A DNA stretch of 64,000 nucleotides from Tubulanus polymorphus (Eukaryota > Nemertea > Palaeonemertea > Tubulaniformes > Tubulanidae). Positions 34,001 through 46,000 of this stretch are shown piece after piece. The stretch lies in assembly GCF_964204645.1 (NCBI RefSeq), contig NC_134028.1:9713001-9777000 (forward strand), given 5' to 3'. Position 1 is the first letter of the stretch, and every line of letters starts with the position of its first letter. The notes under the pieces were generated by a model. That model ran no database searches and was not told the origin of the DNA. It saw nothing but the letters and a program-made list of their open reading frames with translations. Both the position numbers and the translations under genes were made by a program.

Positions 34001-37000
34001 CACCTGTTGTGTATCAGTCTAAAACCAGACCTTACACTAGTATATATGGCAATCTAGGTCCGGTTCCATGAGTTATAAGTCAAGGTTTGACTTCTATTTT
34101 ACCTATTTGAAAAATGTATGTTGATTCAGCCAAGAACCATCACGCCCATCAGAACAATTTCACAGGAAACTTAAATTGGGGGGTACCGGTAAATGAAGGC
34201 ACAGACAATTTTGAAAATCAGAAGCCCTCAGGCAGGATTTCTCCTTAACAGAGGCACAAAGTTTGTGGCCTCATTAGTCATAGATATAAATGTTTTCGCA
34301 ACCTCATTTCAACTTTATGGAAAGTAAGGATTGTGACATTCACTACACTGCTGACCTCTGTGGTCTTAAAGGAAAGCGCTATGTATTTTTGATAAGGGCC
34401 CGGGAATCTGTCTGTGATTTACTGATGATTATATTACTGACTGTATCTATACACAAATATAGATCCAACTGCTCATTTTTTTAGCAGACTGAGCCATGGT
34501 CCACAGTGACCCTCATTTCTGGTTCTTATGAGATCAGATTCGCTGAAACAGTAGTCTCATGTGTTAGGCCTGTATAAATATATGAATACGTGTGAGAAAA
34601 CACATATACATGTTTACTATGTGCTCTGGTTTAACAAGTCTTCTCTGACTTGATGAGGGTGTTTTACGTAATTCCCAAGGCTACTCATTGGTATCAAACC
34701 TTTAATCCAAATGAATCTTGCTAGTTAGAGGTGTCTATAGAATCATTGTTACCAGCAATGACCTGTGAAAAATGAGATTTGAGTCTAGATCAGCGACAAA
34801 AAAGTTTAGGTTGTACACTTCAGATGCTTTTCGTACGCAGGCCAAAAATGTTATAATTTGCTTTTCTGGAGTATGATTTGGCAAGTATCACAGTGTCACT
34901 GGTCTGACCAGTATCAAAGTGTCACTGGTCCAATCAGTATTACAATATCCTGGTCCGACCGGTATCACAATGTCACTGGTCCAATCAGTATTACAATGTC
35001 ACTGGTCCGACCAGTGTGACATTTCAGTTTCTAACCAGTTTCTAAACTTCCATGTAGTAGTTAGTGGCTCTTATTCATAATTCTTTATTACTCTGAAAGC
35101 CCTAGATCCTACTTAAATAGTGAAACCAAAAATAAGTGTCAGGGTGGATTCCATTTGATTTCGGGTGTTATGAACACTGCTTAGTGGACAGGCTGAAATG
35201 TGGGATGGGCTGTAGCTCCCCCTACCCTTAGTTCAGATACCTTGTGGGACCAGCCCCAGATTTTCAGTGAAAGCATACTTGGTAAATATCTGATGATCCG
35301 TTTTAGTTTGCTGTGGTTGTTGTTTTGCTGATCGACTTCTTTTTTTCATCGTAGTGATTATGAAGATACTCGAGGTGTGAAGATCATCGACGTAGGATGT
35401 CCCGAGGGTCGTATCGACTGGTTCGGCCTGGAGGGGGCGCTGAGAATGCGATTTCGTTTACCGGACGTATCGGCGAAGTTGAAAGCTTGTTTTCGAATGC
35501 GAGCTAGCTCGGTCCGCGCGATGGTATCTCGCGAAACTAACAACGGTCTGCGCGCGTTGGCGATACTGGACGCGGTAACTAATGAACAGGTCACCGTGGA
35601 AACGTGTTTAAACGTCGTCGGCGAAGATGGATTAGTTTTATTCGCCGAGGCGCCAAAATCCGAATCGCCGATCGGAAGTTTGATTATAGATTATGATCTG
35701 ACGAGTATCATCTCTGAGGATGACATGGAAGGTATGTATGTTTATAACTCTATTTGTGATCAAGGACCCAGTTCCACATCACCCAAGAGTTTAGGATTTG
35801 TTCACAAATGTCTACGGATTACAGTGCCCTCTTTATCATTGTATTCGAGGTGAAATAGTTGGGAAATTTGTTTAGCCTACATTTCACGTGTTGCATTTGC
35901 CAAGGGGAACTTTCTTCAGCAATTTCTCTTGAAAATCGCCTTCATCAACCAGTCGCCACTAAAATGTTTGGAATGATGATATCTGTTCGTTTCTACGAAG
36001 GTCCCATTATCCAATTTGAAAAATTGAAAAACCACTTACGAAATACTTGTGAAAAACTTGGGAATTTTCAATTCATGTAACTGTGGGAACCATGGATCCA
36101 TTAACAGTAGGTTCGGGGCCTAACGAAAGTAATTGCGATTACGCAGAAATTGTGATCACGGTAAAATTGACCGAATGCGTTTGATATTTTTTTCACGTGA
36201 AATTTTCTCGCGGAAGGAATCACTTTTATCGCTGTATGCTTTGGCGTAGTGTGTCTTGTGAGACGTGATTTTCGCGGCGAACCATACAAAATTGCGCCAG
36301 TCGCTGATGAGCTTTATTTCACATGCGATCGGGTTTACTCCACGAATCGAGCTAAGAAGGCGATTGAAAACCTGAAATCTGTAATGCGTTAGAAGACACA
36401 AAATGAGTTATTCAATAACAAATGGTCTTTATTCAGTTCAAAACGCCTATGTGTATCTCAGTATGGCCAGTACCAGAATGATTAATGTAAAATTTTTCTG
36501 AAAATCATAGTTATGTGAGTACTCTGTCACTGACCTCTCCGGCCAGAATCCAGTCGTATCATGTGTCCGCGTGATGTAAATATTGTGGCCTTGGAACTGT
36601 ACACGGAATTTACTGCATGATGTTTTTTTTCTTTCTCTACCTTGTTTTCGACGAAATTGAAGAAAAAAGAATAGAAATTATATTACTGTTAAGTGAATGG
36701 ATTAACATTCGTTTTCACAACTGCAATCTTGTCTTCATAACAAATCTATATCGATGCAAACATGAAATGTATGATTTTGCTTGGAGAAATGGTTGCAGGA
36801 CCCAGGTCCACAGTTGTGACTTTTGGAGTTAACTCTTGGGTTGAAATCAGTTCATTTTCAAGTGCAATATGGAACTCTGTATTGTTGTTGCCAAATGTTT
36901 TGTGCTTTTTGTAGACTTTCATATTTTGTTTTGATATTTTCTGCGCTTTGTCACTTTGTTCTAGCCCTATGTACAAAGAACATTTTCGAGGCGTTTTTTT

Positions 37001-40000
37001 TTTCAATGGGGTCATGGTTCCTCGCGTATCTTGTGTAAATTGTAAATTCTTTATCCAATGGAATCATATATGTTGTTTGACCTATCGCAAATTGGGGATC
37101 TTTTATTCGCCAATGATTGTTGAAAAGGCTAGTTGAAAGTAGTGTTTTAAACTCGGGTTCAGTTGTTTCCTCTCGCTGATTCGATTGCTTGTTATTCTAT
37201 TGTTTGATCTATTTTCGGGGGGGGGGGGGTAATTCGATACGTCAATGATTTTTTTAGAAATCCACGTGTCATAAAGTTCGTTTCGCGACGCAACTTCAAA
37301 TCTTGAGATGTGAACAATGAATAAATAACAGTCGAATAGAGCTAGTATTTTCGTGTATTGCCATAATTTTCGAATGAAAGGAGTTGCAATTTTTGCGGGC
37401 GCAAGCTGCATTTTCTTAAATGATTTGAAATCGTTGACGGCATCAATTTTTTCGCGACGACAAAATGAATTCCGATAGAGAAATGAATAAATAGAAATGG
37501 CACGTGTCTTGTGGCTTCGGGGTTCATAGTAATCTATTGTTGAGAAGCGTGTCTATTGCTGGACCATTCTGAGAAGCTGTACATCTCAAATTTTCCCACC
37601 GTTACGCCGACTTTGTTTGATGATGGGAACGAGTATAGAATCATTTTTCCAGAACCCCGGGGTGTCTGGTGGCACGGGTGCTCGATTGTTCTCAATTCGT
37701 GATGGACTATTTTTCCGTGTATTTTTCATCCTACGCAAAGGATTTATTTTCATAATAGGTTTTGAATGGGACACTGATAGAAGATATATCGACCATTATT
37801 TCCCAGCAGTGTTGATTTTTGGATAAACGGGTTTTCGCATAGCTCAAACTCTTTTAACAAAAGTATTATGTAGAATTGATTTCTCTCATGGTTCAAGGTA
37901 GCTTTATGTAGAGTATGGTCGTATTTTTCATGTAAACGTCGATCATGTTCTTCATACTGTTCATTTCGATTACAGGCAAAGTATCGAAAAAAGCAATGAA
38001 ACGCAAACTAGAGCAGGCAGTCCAAAATTTGAAAAGTTCACTAATAAGCTTAAAACTCACTATAAACAGAATTTAAGATTTTAAGAACAAATTTTATTTA
38101 TCAAGAATTATAGACACAACATTTCAAACTCTGAGGGATTGCCAGGTGTCAGGAAACGTTTCTAGTTAGGGTGGCTATTCTACTATTGAAAACATAGCAT
38201 TTTGCTGAACACAATCGGCATATTAGGGTTTTTCGTCAGCCTGAGTGTTTGCTCAAGGAATAGGGTCTGAGCTTAAATGTTCAAGAATGGACTGTTGAAA
38301 AAAACGACTTGAGTCCATAGTTCGAGTAACTTACTCCTCCAGAGTAGTTGTCTCGGAGGAGGAGGAGGAGGAGGAGGAGGAGGGCGGAATACACAATACA
38401 GGTGAAGATGTAATCAGACGTACAATAATAAATGTTTCCTCAATAAATATAAAGAGCAGTGTGTGATGACCCAGATATAATCAATTCATCAGATCAAACA
38501 GTTTGATGCCCTTCTCGTGGGAAAGAGTGTGAGGTTACTGTGCGGAGCAAAGGCGGTTTGGATTGCTGGTCAGGGGCGCCGCGTTCATTGTTCTGTACCC
38601 CAGCATGACCAAATTTAGATGTCGACTTTAAACATAGTTATCAATGGATCCGGAAGGTATTGCCTTGAATATTTTACCTTCAAATGTATATCTTCTGTCC
38701 ACGCGTACGCTCAACGGACTTGTGTTCAAAATTGGAATTGGCCAAATGTTTTAAATAACAAAGCGTGAATGTGGCAGTTCTTTCAAGAATCATTATAGGA
38801 AAGATTTACTTTCCAATTTGTAAATCGAAGCACTTATCGTCATCTGTGTTGAAGAATAAGTATGGGGAATATCTGGCAGGAAATAATCAAAGAATGCCGG
38901 CCTCAGTAAAGCTGCGGGTTATGAAATGCTGTCTGCAACAGGTATGAAGGTACAAGCCTTGTGAAAAGAGAAGCTAGAATATTATTGACTCCAATTTGAA
39001 AAAGATCTTAGTATTTCAATGCAAAGCTGACATGTTAGTCGTTTCAGCACGTGTCAATTCCTACTCAACCTCGATTTGGAACATTTTGCAAGCATCATCG
39101 AAATTCCAGTGAAGTGCTCTCAGATTTTTGCCATCCTTGACAACGCGTTCTTCCTTGTCGACCAATCAGTATTCGGCATTCTACGATCCATTGGTTAACC
39201 CGATAAGGCTATCACCATGGAGATAAGATTGTGTCATTCCGTTATCAAACTATATTTGTTGAATTCGAAAGCAGGGAAGAATCCCAAAATCTTCTGAGTG
39301 GGTAGGAATCCTCGTTTGGCAATTTTTCAAGAACATTTCAAAGCAAGATATTTCTGCAATTCTATTCTATTCATTTGCAATGATAAAACTGCAATGAACT
39401 CTTTCGTTGCGATGAATTCTTAAATTAATTCTTAGTATTGAATAAACTGTTAGAATTACTGGAATTGCTTAACTTTTATTTGTAATTTTTTCTATTTCTA
39501 TTTGTTTATTTTTTTGCAATTTGAACTGGAATATTTTTGAACTGTAAAATTTTAACTTGTGTTATATTTCACTGTGCGATGCAATGAATTGTTTGAAATA
39601 ATTAACTTTCAATTTGAAATATCTTAAATTCAAGCTAGGATTATGTTTTTGAACTTCGCAATGAACTATTTTTAACTTTATTTGAGCTGTGCGAGAACTT
39701 TTAGTATCAGTTTAAGCGTTAATGAACTTGTACAACGATTTGTATGCTCATGATATCCTTATGTTATACTGCTGTAAAATATGAATAAGTTGATTAGATC
39801 AATATGAATAAATAGACCTTAAGATTTTATCTACACACTCAAAACGTGGGGGATTTTTGCCGCTAACCATATTTTTTAGATATATTTGAGATAATTGGAT
39901 TCTTCGCCGCACGGAATGACCAAAGTTTCGAGCTCAGCTTATTCTATAGGGCCTTGAATATATTCGGAATCCTCGGATTTACTCATAACAACTCATTGGG

Positions 40001-43000
40001 CCATTCATTCTCTGATTTGGCCGCTAGTTATGATTATGGTTTGGCGATTTTGCCATCGGACGTCATAATTCTTCTATAATGCGTGGTGTTCATGTACGAA
40101 GAGGTCAAAAGCATATTGACACCAGACGACACGACTGAGAGTGGGTGTAATAAACATTCCCCGGAACTTACTCCCCGGGATTATAAAAGTACAGTTTAAT
40201 GCGAACAATACAAAATATGACGGAATTAAAAGATCATTTTAATAGATTTACTTGTAATAATAGGAGTAGCGTTATCGGTCACCCGAATTCAACTGTAAAC
40301 TATTCATTTTTCAACCGTATAATTTTCTCTACTCTGAACTTTATTTCATTCATAACCAATGCTTTATATAATAGTTTTATTCGTGTTTATCCGGAAGAGA
40401 AGAACTGTTGAATTATTGATAATGACGATTGAAGGACGTACTGAAATCCTTGGCCCAACGTCTGTGCCATTGTAATTCATAATTCGAGTTGGATTTTTTG
40501 GGACCATAAAAATGTGTCCGACTTGAGAGTGATATGCGAGTTGGATGTTATGCACTTCAAGAATATTTCATAAAACCGTTGTTGAACGGTTATCCCGAGT
40601 TGATCGGATCCGACTCGGAAAGAGTCTGCTGGTCTCGCAGACGAGACGAGCAATGAGTCCCTGCAATTTTTAAGCGATTTCTCAGTCGATTGCTCAGCCG
40701 CACACTAGCATCAAAACCGCCACAAGTAATTTTCAGGCATTTTTTGCCGCCTAATTCTGCATCAATGCCGCAGGATTTAGCCGTATTTAGTTTCAATGCA
40801 CATGCTTTGTGATCATATTACTTGATCAATTGACCACTTGACCTACAATGCTGGCAGATGCAGCACTTGAAGCTGCGTCCTTTTAGTGTGCTGGAATAGT
40901 TTTTGGTGTGTCACTGATGAATTTGATGCTAGACCGTAGTTGTTGTTGTGACTGATGCTGTAGGGGTCAGTATAAAAACGGTTACAAACTAAACACGTTT
41001 GACAGAGCAAATTAAGGGTTATTTTTTCTTACTGTGCAAAAGGTGGCATTTTTACTATTTCTTTCCTATTTGGCAAATTTGGTGGCATTAGTTTCGGTGT
41101 CATTTCTTCCGCTGATATATACCATATTAAGTGAATTTTGATAATTCAGGTTTTAACTTCTGGAATTCGAAAACTTGCTCAAGCATTTTGAACTCAATCT
41201 ACAATGCAACAAATAATAAGTTTTTCTGCAATGAGCAAGAGGTTGGACAGGTTTCGATCCTGATTTAGAAATCTCTGTAATTAAGAATGACATCTAAAGA
41301 TCCAAATTCAAACTCTGAAAATATTTCTTTAGCAAAAGCTGAATTAGGGGTATTTTACCTAGAAAGATTGTTACAGTTTACTGATTTACAGATTACACCA
41401 TAGGCCTATTGGTGTAGGAGCATATTCTGGTGGAAACGAACATACGCAACCAATGGAAACTTCCTGTCATTTTGAAATTAGATTAGAAATGGGAGCAAAG
41501 CATTGAAGGTTGAATAAACAATATGAATTTTAGATTGAAGTACATAATTGGTTTCTGCTGAAAAATCGTCTACACAGCTTGAACCAGCGACCGATAGGGT
41601 TGATTTTTCAATGGCTCACAAATGTAATACTGGTACATCAAGATTGGAAAAGCTTGATCTGTTTTTAAAATGTCATTACCAGGTACATTTCCATTCGCCG
41701 AAGTATCATCTTTCAATACAGTTCTTCACTTTCGTCATATTATATATCGACCTATTAGAAATCTGTAAATATCAGTAAATTCAAGTCAAACAGATGAAAA
41801 TCACCCACGGTAATCAGCTAGATTCTGACATATCAAATATTTACTTTAGAAAAATAACGCAACCATCAGATGTGTTCAGTTTGACCTCTCTAATAAAAGT
41901 CAATTTTATGGGAGATCACAACCTTTTCAAGATGTTTTATTATTCTGTCTGGTATTCTATGTATTGTAAGGGTTCGGCATACAGAGAGTATTATTTCTAT
42001 AGAAGACATGATTCTCATGTTCTTTCTATCAGTTCATTCTTTATCGCAAAATGTCAATCTACATCGGCAAGCTTTTTTCTTCGACTAGAAAGTCATGAGA
42101 AAATTTGTTCGGACGACAATTAGAAGTTTTAACTGATATTCCGTGAATAACATACATCACAGAAGGTTTTCCACGTGGGATAAGGGGTACTTATTTAAAA
42201 AAAAGTGATGGATGGACCTATGAGCAACTATAGGATAATTGGTCGTAGGATAAACAACAACAGTGGCTAGTTCAGTAACAACTGACTCTGACCTGTAAAT
42301 TCTATCAGGTCAATTATTTTGAAATTGACTTTAGCATGTAAATCATGTTGCTATGGATAGTTTGTATCCAATGTTTATCTGAGTTTTTGTATTTCTTTCA
42401 GAATGCCGTCCATGTACAGATAACGAAATGCTACTAGCATTTTGTACCAGCGACTTTGGTAAGCGGATAACTATATCAGATAACTATATCGCAGTTAAAT
42501 CCCTCATCTTTCGTCACCACTCCTTGTCTCGTCTGCTCTCTTGTCTCCATCCACTTTTTCACTTCTTCATTTCTTACTCCAACCTTCAATGATGACTTCC
42601 CATACCTCTCAGTCTTTTCTCCCTATCTCACCTCTCCTCTCTCATTTCTCTCTTCTCTCTCTCCTCTACATGTCCACCGCCCCTCTCATCATTCTCTGGC
42701 AGGGTTGAATGATTTTCTTCGGCTAGTTGGGTATATGATATGAAAGCCCTTGACATTCAGTAAGTGTACACCTGCGTGGATCACTCTAAACTGTCTCTTT
42801 ATCTCAAGTAAACACCGATTATTGTTCACTCTCAAACACTATTTTCCAGGCACTTTTTACTGTTTGATCATGAATGCTCATCTTGTAAAACTATGATAGA
42901 TTTCAGAAAATTCATGCGTATTAAAACAAATTTAGTATGTTGTCCAGAATGCCCTTTTTTCTACAGCAGTCTGATACAAAAGTTAAAACTCTATGATTAT

Positions 43001-46000
43001 AGGTCGTAAAGCAATAATAATTTTTTTCATATGAGAATTTTGATGTAGTAGTGACCTGTAGTTATGCTGCTGTCTCCACACACTAACAGGTACTGGAAAA
43101 TGCTGATACAATCTTGTAACGAGAAAACTAACTTGAAAGTCGATTGACGTCTTGAAAAATAACACATATGTATTGCTTAATATTCTCAACAATGAATGAT
43201 ATAATTTTATAAGATTCAATGATCAATGAAGTTATTTTGGATTTGAATATATCGATAATTGGATTGAATTGACCGGTGACCAGTTTAGTCCCAATAGTTT
43301 GATGACGTAGTGCACATACGTACTCGAATAGAAAAATAACTTATCAAAAATGAAATGTATTTGATTACAAATTATACTCCAAAATTCACAATTGTAATTT
43401 TTTATTTTGAAACGCCAATGTCAATGGTGTTGTGCACATCGACCCGCACAGAGCCCCTTATATAACTCGGGTATCAATGTGTGTAAGAATTACTAATTAT
43501 ATAAAAATTATTGAAAAAGTTTTTTCGGCTTTAAAGAAAAATGTCGTAGCCTACATGCGATCTTTAATTTCACAGTCGTTCAATGCTTCACTCCTTCCCA
43601 TGTCGTGTTTATATCCTATCTTCAGGCCTGTGTGCTAAGTCAGAGAATAGGCTCAGGAAAGCTATCCATAGACTCTGTCAATCAGACCCGAATAAAAAAC
43701 TGAAAATGCCCAATGTGGATCCGTTGAATATACCACTGGCATGTGAAGAAAGGGGAGGCCAGGACACTGAATGGTGTAGATATGAAATACAAACAGATAG
43801 TGGTTGCTAGGGCCTCTACATCCATGGCCCACTTAGTGATGTAACATTCATAGAACAAACAGGATTTCATTGTGATATATTTAAGATGATCTAGAGTTTT
43901 TCTGCCGTGAGAAAATATTTTTAATGTTACACTTCTTTGGGGACATTTTTTTTTAAATTTATGGAATACTATGCGCAGGTGACACTAACTCATTGCATTT
44001 CTATTTAAATGGTTTGAATTCTGTATTAACTTCTGTTTGGAAATGTGTATGTCTATAAGCCTCCCTATGTTGATCATATTTTATTTCATTTTCTCGAACT
44101 TGAATTGGTCATCATTTTGAATAATACAACTATGTTCAAATGTCTGCTTTTACAATAGTTTTCACAATAACGCGGGTCCGCACATAGTTCCAGGGCTCAA
44201 AAACGTTCTTCCGTCCTCTAAGCTATTCGTAATTTCAAAAACATATTGTCAGCGAGTAGTTGTGCTGGTGAAATATAGGACATTGCGGTCAAAATGACCT
44301 CAATTCAAACAAAATAAAAATCCCAGGTCTCCTGAAAAGATATCATTGGACAATAACAGTATTTTGCGGTGAACTATAATGACCCTTCATTGACCAATCA
44401 GGTTTAGTTTGGTATTATTTCGCCCTCGGGTCACCCTCGGCGCAGTTATTCAACTGAGTAATTTTTTGCATCGTGAGAATTTTTTGTTACGCAGAGAGAG
44501 CATCGGAATTATATTCTATTGAGCCTAACACCTACGCGTTAACGATGACGCGCGGAATTCTTTTATTTTTACGTACTATTTTAGCCACTTTGTTGCTACC
44601 ATCCAGAATTACGTAATATCTGACAGGATAACGATAACAACACTGATAACAACACCGTAACAATCGGATATATTTTCTTTCTTGAAGAAATTAGTTGTTG
44701 TCGTAATGTTGAAATTGAAGAGTTGTGTGGGATGCTATTTCGATGAGTAGGCGGACTAGACTCTAGAGTTCATTATCAATGAAAAAAAACGTGTATATGT
44801 ACTGATACAGAAAATACAAGGCTGGGTTGAGGGGGATTCCAAGGGGAATGTTTTTTTCGAGTAAATTCCCCCTCAGAAACCTGGAGATTGTTCATCCCTT
44901 ACTCAACACGCCCCTCAGTTCTTGGATCAAACAATTATGGCGATTGAAAATTGTTTATTAAGAAATTTGTTGTTAATTTGATAATCAAGGGCGGAGCCAG
45001 GATTATTGGAAGGTGGAGGACCAGTACTGATGGGCACAAAAGTAAGCCACTGAAGGGGGTTTTGAAATTTTGGCGTTCTCCAAGGCATTTTAGCCACTTT
45101 GTTGCTACCATCCAGAATTACGTAATATCTGACAGGATAACGATAACAACACTGATAACAACACCGGTAACAATCAGATATATTTTCTTTCTTGAAGAAA
45201 TTAGTTGTTGTAGTAATGTTGAAATTGAAGAGTTGTGTGGGATGCTATTTTGATGAGTAGGCGGAGTAGACTCTAGAGTTCATTATCAATGAAAAAAACC
45301 GTGTATATGTACTGATACAGAAGATACAAGGCTGGGTTGAGGGGGAATCCAAGGGGAATTTTTTTTTCGAGTAAATTCCCCCTCAGAAACCTGGAGATTG
45401 TTCATCCCTTACTCAACACGCCCCTCAGTTCTTGGATCAAACAATTATGGCGATTGAAAATTGTTTATTAAGAAATTTGTTGTTAATTTGATAATCAAGG
45501 GCGGGGCCAGGATTATTGGAAGCTGGAGGACCAGTACTGATGGGCACAAAAGTAAGCCACTGAAGGGGGTTTTGAAATTTTGGCGTTCTCCAAGGCTATT
45601 TGATGGTTGTCATGAGAGAATCATTCATATCTCTTAATAGATTATAAAAAGAAAATTTCCTAGAATTTTGAGGGCACGTAAAAATATTTAGGGAGGGGGG
45701 CACTAGTCCCACTGGTCCCCCTTGGGTCAGCCCGGCCTTGATAATCAAATGTAAGCAAATGTATACAATTACTGGGTCAAAGTCAAACATCCCACACAAC
45801 ATAGTAAAGCTTGACCCTGACAGGGAACTGTCAAATGATGGTTGCAGGAAACAGCAATCAGGTTCAATCAGGTTCATTGACATTTTCTGGGATGTGCCAT
45901 TTTGCGATTTTTCCATTCAGTGTGAAGGACATCAAAATAAACATTTATATAATACATATCTAAGAATTTTTTGAAATGAGAATTCCTTTCCACGATCTCA

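Larger units (their letters stand above)
31137..35354 (+). other. METRNL intron 1 (4.2 kb)
   Basis: No further exon was seen. It contains a CAGGGTTTCCAG-ended element (33246-33687) and a 26-bp minisatellite (34885-35022). The remainder is AT-rich single-copy-looking sequence. Confidence 0.5.
35732..42401 (+). other. METRNL intron 2 (6.7 kb)
   Basis: No conserved coding segment was recognised on either strand. It holds the repeat at 35878, a poly-G run at 37217-37229, a GGA microsatellite at about 38357-38383 and a degenerate pogo-like stretch at 40470-40630 (gcgagttggatgttatgc, gagttgatcggatccgactc). Open frames of 60-110 codons here lack any recognisable family. Confidence 0.5.

Noticed and set aside
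35732-35853. Reading METRNL exon 2 through the GTATGT donor to a stop
   Set aside because: The extension is not family-like, while splicing to 42402 restores the conserved CRPCTDNE segment in phase.
43583-43810. 75-codon frame with Cys residues in METRNL intron 3
   Set aside because: No signal peptide, no known family and no splice context; probably chance.
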